Below the pieces are notes generated by a model, which saw only the letters and a program-made list of their open reading frames with translations, had not been told where the DNA came from and ran no database searches. The translations under genes were made by a program, and so were the position numbers. 64,000 nt of DNA from Pseudomonadota bacterium (lineage in GTDB: Bacteria > Pseudomonadota > Alphaproteobacteria > Rhizobiales > Beijerinckiaceae), in contig JAIUNR010000005.1 of the NCBI GenBank assembly GCA_020161575.1, positions 186,001 to 250,000 of the forward strand. Direction: 5' to 3'. Shown here in pieces: positions 1-7,956 of the stretch; position 1 is the first letter of the stretch, and every line of letters begins with the position of its first letter.

Positions 1-1
1 C

Positions 2-1456
2 CTGTCCGAGATCGATTCGATCTGGTCGCGCGTGGCGAAGGCGAACCATGGCGAGCAAGAAAGAAACGTCATCCGCGAGATCGAGAGCGCCCTCGGTGAC
101 GCGCGGCGTGCCGGCGAGAAGCTGGGCCAGATCCTTGGCGCCAAAGATCAGGCACGGCTCGACAGCTTCGTCACGAAGGAAATGTATGGCGCAATCGACC
201 CCGCGACACAGCGGGTGGATGCGCTCGCGGCGATCAAACTCGAAAATGGCCGGTTAATCATCAAAAACACCCATGAGGTCGAACAGAATTCGTTGAAGCT
301 GCTGATGCTGGTGAGCCTCGTGGCGATCATGCTTTGCATCGGCGCGATTTCCTTCGTTGTCACGAAAGTCATCCGCCCGCTCAAACGCTCGATCGCGACC
401 ATGAGCGCGCTGGCGGCCAGCACGGTGGCTTCTTCACAAAACGGCGAGGAGCGGCTCTTGCAGCTCAACGCCATTTCGATTGACGGCGCGGAGCGCAAGG
501 ATGAACTGGGCGAAATGGCGCGTACGCTCGTCACGTTCAAGGAAGCGGGGATCGAGCGTCAGCGGCTGCGCATCGAAAGTGAGGCCGATCTGGCCGGGCG
601 CCACAATCGCGCCGATCAGATCGAGGCCGCCATTACCGATTTCGAACGCGCCGCAATGTCGATCGTTGCCAGCGTCGCCACATCCTCTACCGAGCTTGAA
701 GCTTCCGCGAGAACCATGATGGACATCGCCTCCACCGCGAGCGAGCAATCCACCATGGTTGCCGCCGCCTCCTACGAGGCTGCCGTGACCGTTCGCAGCC
801 TCGCCGAGACCGGCGACCAGCTCGCCAGTTCCATCGACGAGATCGGACGGCAGGCCGAGCAATCCTCGGGCTATGCCTCCAAGGCCGCCGAGAAGGCACA
901 GCGCGCCGAGGAAACCGTCGCACGCCTGACGCGCGCCGGCTCTTCCATCGTCGAGGTGATCGACCTCATCAAATCCGTCGCCAGCCAGACAAACCTCCTC
1001 GCGCTCAACGCCACGATCGAAGCTGCCCGCGCCGGCGAGGCCGGCAGGGGATTCGCGGTCGTTGCGGCGGAAGTCAAGGAACTCGCCGGACAGACCTCAC
1101 GCGCCACGGATGTGATCGCTGAACATGTCGGTGCCATCCAGCAGGCATCGCAGGAGGCAACGGGCTCGATGGACGAGATCAAGCGGATGATCGAGGAGAT
1201 CAATCAGGTCGCTTCCTCGATCGCTGTCGCCGTCACCGAGCAGAGCATGGCTACCAAGGGCATCGCGGACAACGTCCAGCAGGTCGCGCAGGGCACGACC
1301 AACGCTTCCGAAGGAATCGCCGTGGTCAGCGAGGCAGCAACCAATACCGGGGTCGCGGCCGATCACGTCCTGAGCGCCTCGGCGGAACTGGCGCGCCAGA
1401 GCCAGGCCATGCGCGACAACGTTGATCTTTTCCTCGAGCGCGTCCGCCGCGCCTGA
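2..1456 (+). CDS. Methyl-accepting chemotaxis protein, 5' end cut by window edge
   Basis: The frame is open to the left edge, so the true start and probably a first membrane segment lie outside; 484 codons are visible. The visible part begins with a helical ligand-domain remnant (four-helix-bundle style), then one membrane segment (LLMLVSLVAIMLCIGAISFVV), a HAMP-like linker beginning KVIRPLKRSI, and a long coiled-coil signalling domain. The hairpin tip contains the family hallmark [19 protein letters not shown], the region that binds CheA/CheW. The protein should sit in the inner membrane and pass a periplasmic signal to the flagellar kinase. No methylesterase-binding pentapeptide is seen at the C-terminus, which ends FLERVRRA. 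The ligand cannot be told. It converges on the LTXXQ gene, with a shared terminator between them. Confidence 0.95.
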   Translation: MSEIDSIWSRVAKANHGEQERNVIREIESALGDARRAGEKLGQILGAKDQARLDSFVTKEMYGAIDPATQRVDALAAIKLENGRLIIKNTHEVEQNSLKLLMLVSLVAIMLCIGAISFVVTKVIRPLKRSIATMSALAASTVASSQNGEERLLQLNAISIDGAERKDELGEMARTLVTFKEAGIERQRLRIESEADLAGRHNRADQIEAAITDFERAAMSIVASVATSSTELEASARTMMDIASTASEQSTMVAAASYEAAVTVRSLAETGDQLASSIDEIGRQAEQSSGYASKAAEKAQRAEETVARLTRAGSSIVEVIDLIKSVASQTNLLALNATIEAARAGEAGRGFAVVAAEVKELAGQTSRATDVIAEHVGAIQQASQEATGSMDEIKRMIEEINQVASSIAVAVTEQSMATKGIADNVQQVAQGTTNASEGIAVVSEAATNTGVAADHVLSASAELARQSQAMRDNVDLFLERVRRA

Positions 1457-1462
1457 ACGAAA

Positions 1463-1484
1463 AAGGCGGGCTTTGGCCCGCCTT
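1463..1484. terminator. Bidirectional rho-independent terminator
   Basis: A perfect 9-bp stem (AAGGCGGGC / GCCCGCCTT) with a TTTG loop lies between the convergent chemoreceptor and LTXXQ genes. The run of A before the stem gives a T run on the minus strand, so it best serves the leftward gene, but it follows the chemoreceptor stop by only six bases. Confidence 0.8.
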
Positions 1485-1487
1485 CCC

Positions 1488-2057
1488 TCAGCGCCGGGGC
1501 TGGCCGGGCGCCCCTTCCTGCATCATCGGGCCACGACGATGCCGGCGATCGGCCAGCTCATCCACGCGCTGCTTCTGCTTGTCGTCCAGCGCGGCGTAAA
1601 AGCTTCGGACGGCGCCCGTATTCTTTTCCGCCGCATCCGCAGCCTTGCGCAGCATCTTCGCCATCCGCTCGAAGCGCTCAGGCGCGGGCGCGCCCTGTTC
1701 CACGAAGTTGTTGCAAGCTTCGTCGCGCAACTCCTTGAGCGCCGGGACAATCGCCGTGGCGAGTTTGTCGAGTTCGGCATTCTGCGCCGATGTCAGATCG
1801 AGATCGGCCTTGAGGAAGGCGCGGGCGACACCCTCGTAGCGCAATGGGTTGCGCTCGCACATGCGCTGCATGCGGGCGGCATCCTGTGCTCCGTGCATAA
1901 CGCGGCCATGCCAGCCGTAGCCACCGCCGAGCACAGGTCCGTACCCGCTCCGTGACCAATCGGCGATAGCGACACCCGCGCCGATAGTCAGGATGGCGCC
2001 CCCCACCAGGAGCCACTTGATCATTGGCTTTGGCGGGAGTGTTTTCTCATCGGTCAT
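1488..2057 (-). CDS. LTXXQ-motif (Spy/CpxP-like) membrane-anchored protein
   Basis: 189 residues. The N-terminus has one hydrophobic segment (WLLVGGAILTIGAGVAIADW), so the protein is probably anchored in the inner membrane or exported. The periplasmic part is helical and charged and contains LTSAQ in the context LDLTSAQNAELDKL, matching the LTXXQ motif of the Spy/CpxP family of ATP-independent periplasmic chaperones and stress sensors. A second, weaker copy (ALDDKQKQRVDEL) follows near the C-terminus, as in other members. The start is the ATG at 2057, preceded by GGAGAG six bases upstream; a TTG at 2069 is in frame but would swallow that ribosome site. Role in envelope stress is inferred from family. 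Confidence 0.8.
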   Translation of the reverse strand: MTDEKTLPPKPMIKWLLVGGAILTIGAGVAIADWSRSGYGPVLGGGYGWHGRVMHGAQDAARMQRMCERNPLRYEGVARAFLKADLDLTSAQNAELDKLATAIVPALKELRDEACNNFVEQGAPAPERFERMAKMLRKAADAAEKNTGAVRSFYAALDDKQKQRVDELADRRHRRGPMMQEGAPGQPRR

Positions 2058-2219
2058 GAAACTCTCCAATCGTCGTCGCCCTCCGCGACTGGAGACCCTA
2101 CAGGCGCGAAAGGCAACTTAAAGCTTGGTCATGTTGAGGACAGATGGCGGTAAGGAAAGTGTTCCAAACCGTTTGTTAAGCATGATCGCGCAGGATTTGC
2201 GCCAGCGGGAGAAATGGTG

Positions 2220-2492
2220 ATGGATGACTTTCTTGCACGGTTTTCTGGCGAAGGTGGCATGCTTCGCCGCTATCTCGTGGCGTGCACCGCGCTGATCGTC
2301 CTGGGCGTCATTGCAGGGCAAGGACTGGCCGCGCTGCTGGAAAACGGGCAGGCTGGCCAGCCGATCCCGGATATCGCGAAAGCCGGCGCGACGCGCCATT
2401 ACACGCTGACGCGCTCGGTGCTCGATGCCCCGACGACCACGGCTTCGATTCCCCAACCTGCCGGACAGCGCGTCGATCCCTGCCGGAATTGA
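2220..2492 (+). CDS. Small single-pass membrane protein, unknown
   Basis: 90 residues if started at the ATG at 2220, which has GGGAG eight bases upstream; ATG 2214 and GTG 2217 are in frame but too close to that site. It has one clear membrane segment (YLVACTALIVLGVIAGQGLAALL) followed by a short polar tail rich in Pro and Thr. I do not recognise a family. The gene stands alone, with 150 bases before the helicase. Support is the good ribosome site and a plausible topology only; it could be lineage-specific. Confidence 0.5.
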   Translation: MDDFLARFSGEGGMLRRYLVACTALIVLGVIAGQGLAALLENGQAGQPIPDIAKAGATRHYTLTRSVLDAPTTTASIPQPAGQRVDPCRN

Positions 2493-2650
2493 CCCTCCAA
2501 ACGGATGATTTTCACGAAACGGTGGCCTTTTTCAAAGATTTGGGTTGCATTCCAAGCATAATTGCCGCTTAACCCGGATATCGTCCGCGCCCGATGGGCC
2601 GGAAGCCGCCGACGAACGGGTCGCCGGCGTTTTTGACGATCCAGGTGCTC

Positions 2651-4207
2651 ATGTCCTTTTCCAAACTTGGCCTTTCGCAGAAGGTGATCGACGCGGTTGA
2701 CGCGGCCGGCTACACTACCCCCACGCCGATCCAGGCTGAGGCCATCCCTCATGTTCTCGAACGGCGCGATGTCCTCGGCATCGCCCAGACCGGCACCGGC
2801 AAGACCGCCGCCTTCACGCTGCCGATGCTTTCCATTCTCGAGCAAGGCCGCGCGCGCGCGCGCATGCCCCGTACGCTGATCCTTGAGCCGACGCGCGAAC
2901 TCGCCGCGCAGGTCGAGGAGAACTTCACGAAATACAGCGGCAACCAGAAGCTTTCGGTGGCGCTCCTGATCGGCGGGGTTTCCTTCGGCGACCAGGACAT
3001 GAAGATCACGCGCGGCGTGGATGTGCTGATCGCGACGCCGGGCCGCCTGCTCGACCATTTCGAGCGCGGCAAGCTCCTGCTCACCGGCATCGAGATCCTC
3101 GTCATCGACGAGGCGGACCGCATGCTCGATATGGGCTTCATTCCCGATATCGAGCGCATCGCCTCGCTCTGCCCCTTCACGCGCCAGACCCTGTTCTTCA
3201 CCGCGACGATGCCGCCGGAAATCCAGCGCATCACCGATAAGTTCCTCTCGAATCCGGTGAGGATCGAGGTCGCCAAACCCTCTTCTACCGCATCCACCAT
3301 CACGCAGCGCCTCGTCGCCACCCATGGCAAGGATTACGAGAAGCGCGAGACGCTCCGCCGCCTCATCCGCGAGGCGCAGGCGCTCGAGGATCCAGGAACG
3401 CTCAAGAACGGCATCATCTTCTGCAACCGCAAGAGCGAGGTCGCGACCCTTTACCGCAGCTTGCAGAAATACGGCTTCTCGGTCGGCGCCCTGCATGGCG
3501 ACATGGACCAGCGCGCGCGCATGAACGCGCTCGACGCTTTCCGCAAGAACGAGCTGACCCTTCTCGTCGCCTCCGATGTCGCCGCGCGCGGGCTCGACAT
3601 TCCCGATGTCAGCCACGTGTTCAACTTCGATATTCCCCACCACGCCGAGGATTACGTTCACCGCATCGGCCGCACCGGACGTGCCGGCCGCCTCGGTGCC
3701 GCCTTCACGCTCGTCGCGCGCGGGGACGAGAAATACCTCGTGGCGATCGAAAAACTGATCGGCAAGGAAATTGAATGGCAGGACGGCGACCTCTCGTCCC
3801 TGCCCGAACGCGAACCGGGCGAGGATGATCGCCCGGCGAGGCGGGGGCGAGAAAGCGGGCGGGAGCGCGAGAAACCGCGCAGCCGCAGCCGGACCGGCGA
3901 AGGCCGCGAGCATGTGCGCACCGCCAAGGAGCAGAAGATTCTCGATGCCGCTGCGCAGGGCGAAGCTTCGCCCGTCGCCGAGCCACGGCCGCGTCGTGAG
4001 AGAAAACCTTCCCGCCCTGTCGTGGAAGCGCCACGCATGCCGCGTGAGGAGCGCACGCCGCGTGAGGAGCGCACGCCGCGTGAGGAGCGCATGCCGCGCC
4101 ATTCTGAGCCGCGCCGCCATCGCGAGGATGACGGCCCGACACCCAAGGGGTTCGGCAGCGATATTCCAGGATTCCTGATGCGCGGCCTGGCGCCGGTCAA
4201 GAAATAA
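2651..4207 (+). CDS. DEAD-box ATP-dependent RNA helicase (RhlE-like)
   Basis: 518 residues with all canonical motifs in order: Q motif (GYTTPTPIQ), I (AQTGTGKT), Ia (PTRELAAQ), GG and TPGR, II (DEAD), III (TAT instead of SAT), IV (IIFCNRK), V (ARGLD) and VI (HRIGRTGRAG). The two RecA-like domains take about the first 375 residues; the rest is an Arg/Glu/Pro-rich disordered tail likely to bind RNA. It should unwind short RNA duplexes in ribosome assembly or mRNA decay. The start at 2651 was chosen because homology begins at MSFSKLGLS and AGGTG lies just upstream; an in-frame ATG at 2594 adds 19 unrelated residues. The tail contains three tandem REERTP-type repeats. Confidence 0.93.
   Translation: MSFSKLGLSQKVIDAVDAAGYTTPTPIQAEAIPHVLERRDVLGIAQTGTGKTAAFTLPMLSILEQGRARARMPRTLILEPTRELAAQVEENFTKYSGNQKLSVALLIGGVSFGDQDMKITRGVDVLIATPGRLLDHFERGKLLLTGIEILVIDEADRMLDMGFIPDIERIASLCPFTRQTLFFTATMPPEIQRITDKFLSNPVRIEVAKPSSTASTITQRLVATHGKDYEKRETLRRLIREAQALEDPGTLKNGIIFCNRKSEVATLYRSLQKYGFSVGALHGDMDQRARMNALDAFRKNELTLLVASDVAARGLDIPDVSHVFNFDIPHHAEDYVHRIGRTGRAGRLGAAFTLVARGDEKYLVAIEKLIGKEIEWQDGDLSSLPEREPGEDDRPARRGRESGREREKPRSRSRTGEGREHVRTAKEQKILDAAAQGEASPVAEPRPRRERKPSRPVVEAPRMPREERTPREERTPREERMPRHSEPRRHREDDGPTPKGFGSDIPGFLMRGLAPVKK
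4041..4094 (+). repeat. Three tandem 18-bp units inside the helicase tail
   Basis: Three head-to-tail 18-base units (cgcgtgaggagcgcacgc, the third with one change) encode repeated REERTP/M in the disordered tail. Period and frame agree (six codons), so copy-number change would keep the reading frame. Confidence 0.85.
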
Positions 4208-4212
4208 GGGTG

Positions 4213-4234
4213 AAAAGGCGCCTATCCGGGCGCC
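4213..4234 (-). terminator. Possible terminator for the TfoX-domain gene
   Basis: GGCGCC, a six-base loop, GGCGCC, then TTTT reading leftward. The stem overlaps the TAG stop of the TfoX-domain gene. The stem is short, so support is moderate. Confidence 0.4.
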
Positions 4235-4617
4235 CTCCCGCTCCGCGTTGCTTTTGCAGGCCGCTTGCTTTTGGGCGGCCTTTTCTTTTTTGGCGGCAGC
4301 GAGCGGGCGATATCGAGCGAGACGCGCGCCCATCGGGCAAGCGCATCCGGCTCGTCGAGCAGGGAATCCGGCATTACCCACCAGGCCCCGACGGTGACGC
4401 TTTTGCCTTGCTTCTCGTAGGTGAAGGGCCGCGCGCCGAGCGCCTCGTAAGCTTGCCGCGTTTTCGCGTCACAGCGCAGGCAGAGCGCGTCGGCGCCCAG
4501 CATCAAGGCGATGCAGAAATCGCCGGCATAGACCCCGTGGCCCGAGAACATGCGCTTGAGGCGCACCGGCCCGAAGACGGAGAAAAGCTCCTCGATCCAT
4601 TCAGGGTCCGCCGCCAT
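4222..4617 (-). CDS. TfoX N-terminal-domain protein
   Basis: 131 residues. The first ~100 resemble the TfoX/Sxy N-terminal domain: an opening helix (EWIEELFSVFGPVRLKRMFSG) with the family's RxMFGG-like turn (here RMFSGHGVY), then alternating strands ending in a WWVMPD segment. TfoX-N proteins are small and widespread; competence regulation is established only for gamma-proteobacterial Sxy, so no such role is claimed here. The last ~25 residues are Lys/Arg/Pro-rich (KKKRPPKSKRPAK) and coincide with a terminator on the other strand. It runs in the same direction as the SufA-like gene 16 bases upstream of it, so the two may share a transcript. Confidence 0.8.
   Translation of the reverse strand: MAADPEWIEELFSVFGPVRLKRMFSGHGVYAGDFCIALMLGADALCLRCDAKTRQAYEALGARPFTYEKQGKSVTVGAWWVMPDSLLDEPDALARWARVSLDIARSLPPKKKRPPKSKRPAKATRSGRAPG
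4259..4291 (+). terminator. Rho-independent terminator of the helicase, inside the opposing gene
   Basis: GGCCGC, a 10-base loop, GCGGCC, then TTTTCTTTTTT reading rightward. It lies about 50 bases after the helicase stop and wholly inside the opposing TfoX-domain gene, where the same bases encode its Lys/Pro-rich tail. Confidence 0.6.
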
Positions 4618-4633
4618 TCCATGCGCGCCCGGA

Positions 4634-5041
4634 TCAGGCGCCTGTCAGCGCTTCGGCCTTCGCGGGCGTGATGGCGACGCTCTCGCCGCAGCCGCAGGCC
4701 GCGGTTTCGTTCGGGTTGGAGAAAACGAAAGTCGAGGCGAATTTGTCGGTCTTTACGTCCATCACGGAGCCGAGAAGAAACAGGACCGCCTTGGGGTCAA
4801 TCAGGATCGTGACGCCCTTGTCTTCGATCACCTCGTCGAGCGGCGCCTTCGCCTCCGCATATTCCATCGTGTAGCTCATGCCAGCGCAGCCGCCATTCTT
4901 GACGCCGACACGCAGGCCCGCGACGGGTTTTTCAGAGGCCGCGATCGCCGCGCGCACACGCTCGGCGGCAGCTTCCGTCAGGCTCATCACCTGCATCCGC
5001 CGGCGCGGAAGGGGCTTGGCCCCGGCTTCCAGCATCGACAT
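4634..5041 (-). CDS. sufA: Iron-sulfur cluster carrier, HesB/IscA family (SufA-like)
   Basis: 135 residues. A HesB-type fold with the three conserved cysteines of A-type carriers: one in NGGCAGMSY near residue 52 and the pair in CGCG near 116-118. These ligate or pass on an Fe-S cluster received from the SufBCD scaffold. The start at 5041 has a strong GGAGGAGG site six bases upstream. SufA normally ends the suf operon in this bacterial group; here it lies 2.5 kb downstream of sufT, past three leftward genes and one rightward GNAT gene, so it probably has its own promoter in the 132-base gap shared with that GNAT gene. IscA or ErpA naming is equally defensible. Confidence 0.9.
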   Translation of the reverse strand: MSMLEAGAKPLPRRRMQVMSLTEAAAERVRAAIAASEKPVAGLRVGVKNGGCAGMSYTMEYAEAKAPLDEVIEDKGVTILIDPKAVLFLLGSVMDVKTDKFASTFVFSNPNETAACGCGESVAITPAKAEALTGA

Positions 5042-5173
5042 CGCGTCCTCCTCCTGCCCCATGGCACGAAACGCCCAAGGGGATTCACCAATCGCTGTGA
5101 TTATAACGTAAGATTTGTTGCTAAAAAATCGAGAGGGCGCGATACCGAAACAAATATCCGGTTGTGCTCGCTG

Positions 5174-5770
5174 ATGATTCTGCCTTCTCCTCTCCCCGTC
5201 CTTCGTTCGCAGCGCCTGATCCTCAGGCAGCCGATCGCCACCGATATCGCCGACAGGCACGCGCTCGGCCGCGATCCCGACATCTACCGCATGCTCGGGG
5301 CGGATATCCGCAGCCTTCCGACGCTGACGGAGGAGCAGGCCAAGGCGTGGGTCGAGAATATCGCCGCGCACCCCGCCGCCTGGGTGGTCGAATACCAGGG
5401 CCGGGCGATCGGTGAGATCCTGCTCGACAATTTCGTGGAAGCGGACCAGCGCGCCAGCCTGATTGTCGGCATTCTCGACAAGAACGCGCTTGGCAGCGGT
5501 TTGGGCACGGAGGCCATCCGCGCCATCGCCGAATTCGCTTTCGATACGCTCAAGCTGCACAAGCTTTCCACCCGCGTCCTCGCCTTCAACACGCGCGCGA
5601 TCCGCGCCTATGAGCGCGTCGGCTTCGTGCGTGAGGGGCTGGAGCGCGAATCGGCGCTGATCGGCGGCACGTGGCACGACGACGTGATCGTGGGCCTGCT
5701 GAAGAAGGATTTCGACGCGCTGCGCGGCGGGGCCGGCGCCGAAAAACCCGCGACCAGCTACCGCTCCTGA
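5174..5770 (+). CDS. GNAT family N-acetyltransferase (RimJ/RimL type)
   Basis: 198 residues. The N-terminus (RSQRLILRQP) and the acetyl-CoA loop region (GILDKNALGSGLGTEAIRAI) followed by a late ARAYERVGF-like segment (RAIRAYERVGF) are typical of the RimJ/RimL branch, which acetylates protein N-termini or small amines with acetyl-CoA. The substrate is unknown. The start at 5174 is the first ATG matching the fold; no clear ribosome site precedes it. It diverges from sufA and its 3' end overlaps by 13 bases the stop of the opposing membrane-protein gene. Confidence 0.85.
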   Translation: MILPSPLPVLRSQRLILRQPIATDIADRHALGRDPDIYRMLGADIRSLPTLTEEQAKAWVENIAAHPAAWVVEYQGRAIGEILLDNFVEADQRASLIVGILDKNALGSGLGTEAIRAIAEFAFDTLKLHKLSTRVLAFNTRAIRAYERVGFVREGLERESALIGGTWHDDVIVGLLKKDFDALRGGAGAEKPATSYRS

Positions 5771-6285
5771 TCCATCCGCTTGAGGATGTTCCAGATCTGC
5801 GCCCAATGCCAGAGCCAGAGGGCAAGCGCGACCAGCGCCGCCGCCTCGCCGATCCGGTTGGGAACCAGCGCCAGAACCTGAGCAGTACACCAGCCATAAC
5901 CCGGCAGCGCGCCGAAGGATTTTACCCCCGCCAGTGCCGGATTGGCCGCGCCTTCGCGCCGAAGCGTTTCATTGACGCCGCGGATGATGAAGAAGTCCTC
6001 GACGATGTTGTAGAAGGGCACGAACATCAGCCAAACGGCGCCGGGGCGCATAGCGCGATTCTCCGGCGCCGCACGGGAGATCAGGCGCTGGAGCATCATG
6101 CAATAAAAGGCAATCGCGACGAGGAAGGCCGTAAGGATCGCCGTGAAATTCCAAATCCCCAAGGCGGTCAGGGAGGCCAGAACCCCTGCCCGGCCCTCCG
6201 GCGTCGCGAAGGGATAGAGCATCGCCGCCGCAACCGGCAAGGTCAGGGCGAGCTTCAAGGCCAGAAGGGAACGCCGCTCAGTCAT
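5758..6285 (-). CDS. Four-helix membrane protein, unknown
   Basis: 175 residues with four hydrophobic segments, at roughly residues 8-28, 43-65, 82-103 and 145-170. A central motif, FVPFYNIVEDFFIIRGV, with Pro and Asn inside the helix, resembles a pattern seen in several unnamed bacterial membrane families, but I cannot name one. The start at 6285 was chosen because MTERRS begins just before the first helix; it overlaps the stop of the upstream VOC gene by eight bases, which suggests coupled translation. A longer in-frame start at 6333 would lie inside that gene. Confidence 0.65.
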   Translation of the reverse strand: MTERRSLLALKLALTLPVAAAMLYPFATPEGRAGVLASLTALGIWNFTAILTAFLVAIAFYCMMLQRLISRAAPENRAMRPGAVWLMFVPFYNIVEDFFIIRGVNETLRREGAANPALAGVKSFGALPGYGWCTAQVLALVPNRIGEAAALVALALWLWHWAQIWNILKRMDQER

Positions 6286-6679
6286 GGGATGCAATCCTTC
6301 GCGCGAAGGCAAGCACATGGCCATCAGCATCAAGGGAATAGGCTGCCTGATGCCCCCAATTCCGGGGAAGAAGCGGGCTCAATTCGCGCGCACCAGCCTT
6401 CAAGGCGCGCGCGTGAAACGCCTCGGGATCGTCAACAAGGAGATAGATTTCCGCGCGGGAAGTGCCCGGCGCCGCAAGCGGCGGCAGGCCCTCGCCCAGA
6501 AGCCTGCGAATTCCCGCTTCAGGCATCAAGCCGAGGATGGCGCCGCCCGGCAACAGGAACTCCGTCATGCCGGGCACATCGAGCCGGGGCGCAAAGCCAA
6601 GAGTGGCGGTGTAGAAAGCTGTCGCGCGCGGCTGATCCGCGACATAGAAAATGAAATGCGCCGCCTGCTCCGCTTCCAT
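6278..6679 (-). CDS. VOC (glyoxalase/bleomycin-resistance) family protein
   Basis: 133 residues forming two beta-alpha-beta-beta-beta modules. The first module opens with HFIFYVADQPRATAFYTATLG, the standard VOC pattern with the metal-ligand His near residue 8; the second contains AEIYLLVDDPEAFHARALKAGA and ends ADGHVLAFAR. Family members are metal-dependent lyases, dioxygenases or drug-binding proteins; the activity here cannot be assigned. It begins nine bases after the secreted-protein gene and overlaps the following membrane-protein gene, so the three probably form a transcript. Confidence 0.85.
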   Translation of the reverse strand: MEAEQAAHFIFYVADQPRATAFYTATLGFAPRLDVPGMTEFLLPGGAILGLMPEAGIRRLLGEGLPPLAAPGTSRAEIYLLVDDPEAFHARALKAGARELSPLLPRNWGHQAAYSLDADGHVLAFARRIASHD

Positions 6680-6687
6680 GGCCAGAC

Positions 6688-7461
6688 CTAGTTCAGACGC
6701 ACGTAAGTCCCGGTGAAGCTGACATTCATGCCGCCGCAGGCGCCGTTATCTTCTACCGCGAGGTAGCGGGAGAAAAGCCTGATCTTGACCCAGCATTCGG
6801 ATTTATCATCGGTATTGAGCGGCTTCTTCCCGTCATATCCTTCGCCGATCGCGACGAGATTGCCTTGTGGCGCGACCTCGCCCTCGAAATCGCCGGAATT
6901 CACCGCACCGCGCGCCGCACGGGCGGGGTCGAGTGCACCGAAAGTCGCCTGCCCGGCAATCTTGAGCTTGCCGCCCGCGCCGGCCGAAATCACGACTTCC
7001 GCCTCGCTGTCGCGGGACCAGGTGCCGAACCAGTCGGAAAGGCGCGCCGGCAGCGGTTCGGCATCCTGAAGCGCCGCGGCCGGCAGAAAGCCGCTGGTCT
7101 CGGTGAACTTGCCTTTCACCCGCTTCGCATTGGGCGCGATATAGCTCACGCAGACGAAATCACCGCGTTTGGGACCTGCCAGCACGTCATCGCCGGCCAT
7201 CACGAAGGCGCGCCGCGCGCAGGCTGGTGTCGCGGCAGGACAAGCGGCCTTTTCCTTCTCACCCCTGCTCATGACGAAATTCACTTTGGCAAGGCCGGGC
7301 GCGACCTTCATCCAGCGCAAGGGCGTTTCCTCGCCATAGGCCACCGCGCCGCCGCAGATCCCGTTATCCGGCGCCGGCTGCGCACGAACGGGAGAAGAAA
7401 GTGCGGTCGAGGCCGCGATGAAAAACGCGCCGAACGCGAAAACGGGAATCGATCTGATCAT
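6688..7461 (-). CDS. Secreted hypothetical protein
   Basis: 257 residues. The start at 7461 gives a clean signal peptide (MIRSIPVFAFGAFFIAASTA, cleavage likely after VRAQ); a frame start at 7533 would bury it. The mature protein has several Cys residues (ICGG, AACPAATPACARR, FVCVSY, ECWVK, NGACGG) that could form disulfides in the periplasm, and is otherwise beta-rich with no motif I recognise. The segment GDFVCVSYIAPNAKRVKGKFTETSGFL is reminiscent of an SH3-like domain, but this is a guess. It is 66 bases downstream of sufT on the same strand. Confidence 0.7.
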   Translation of the reverse strand: MIRSIPVFAFGAFFIAASTALSSPVRAQPAPDNGICGGAVAYGEETPLRWMKVAPGLAKVNFVMSRGEKEKAACPAATPACARRAFVMAGDDVLAGPKRGDFVCVSYIAPNAKRVKGKFTETSGFLPAAALQDAEPLPARLSDWFGTWSRDSEAEVVISAGAGGKLKIAGQATFGALDPARAARGAVNSGDFEGEVAPQGNLVAIGEGYDGKKPLNTDDKSECWVKIRLFSRYLAVEDNGACGGMNVSFTGTYVRLN

Positions 7462-7526
7462 AGGAACAGAATAGCGGATCGTGCCGCGCAGGTCAGCCGG
7501 GAATGACGGCAAATCCCGAAGCAGGA

Positions 7527-7934
7527 TCACCACATATCGAGCGCGACGCGTGCCTCGTCCGACATGCGGCTCTGATCCCAGGGGGGGGCGAAGGTCATGG
7601 AGACCTTGCAGCCGGAAACGCCGGGCACGTTGAGCACGGCATTCTCGACCCAGCCGGGCATCTCGCCCGCCACCGGGCAGCCCGGCGCGGTGAGGGTCAT
7701 GTCGATCTTGATGAAGCGCTCGTCGGAGATATCGATGCGGTAGATCAGGCCCAGCTCGTAGATATCGGCCGGGATCTCGGGATCGTACACGGTTTTCAGC
7801 GCCGCGATGATGTCATCGGTCAGGCGATCCAGTTCTTCGGGCGAAAGAACGGGAGCCGAGCCCGCCTGCGCATTCTCACCGGATGCGGGGTCAACCACAG
7901 CAGCTGGGGCGGCGGAAAGGCTTGGCTCGGTCAT
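7527..7934 (-). CDS. sufT: SUF assembly protein SufT-like (DUF59/MIP18 family)
   Basis: 135 residues. The C-terminal two thirds is a MIP18/DUF59 domain: VYDPEIPADIYELGLIY followed by TLTAPGCPVAGEMPGWV, whose Cys in the APGCP turn is the conserved family cysteine. The N-terminal ~35 residues are Ala/Pro-rich and disordered. Such proteins act in Fe-S cluster maturation or transfer and regularly end alphaproteobacterial suf operons. The start at 7934 (MTEPSL) follows a GGAC-type site and lies 22 bases after sufS, so it belongs to the same operon. A paaD-like name would also fit the family, but the context favours sufT. Confidence 0.9.
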   Translation of the reverse strand: MTEPSLSAAPAAVVDPASGENAQAGSAPVLSPEELDRLTDDIIAALKTVYDPEIPADIYELGLIYRIDISDERFIKIDMTLTAPGCPVAGEMPGWVENAVLNVPGVSGCKVSMTFAPPWDQSRMSDEARVALDMW

Positions 7935-7956
7935 CGTCCTGTCCAGTCCAGAATGG

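Noticed and set aside
2399-4381. Long open frame on the minus strand opposite the helicase
   Set aside because: Arg/Ala/Gly-rich shadow of a GC-rich gene, no ribosome site or family match; the helicase is certain.
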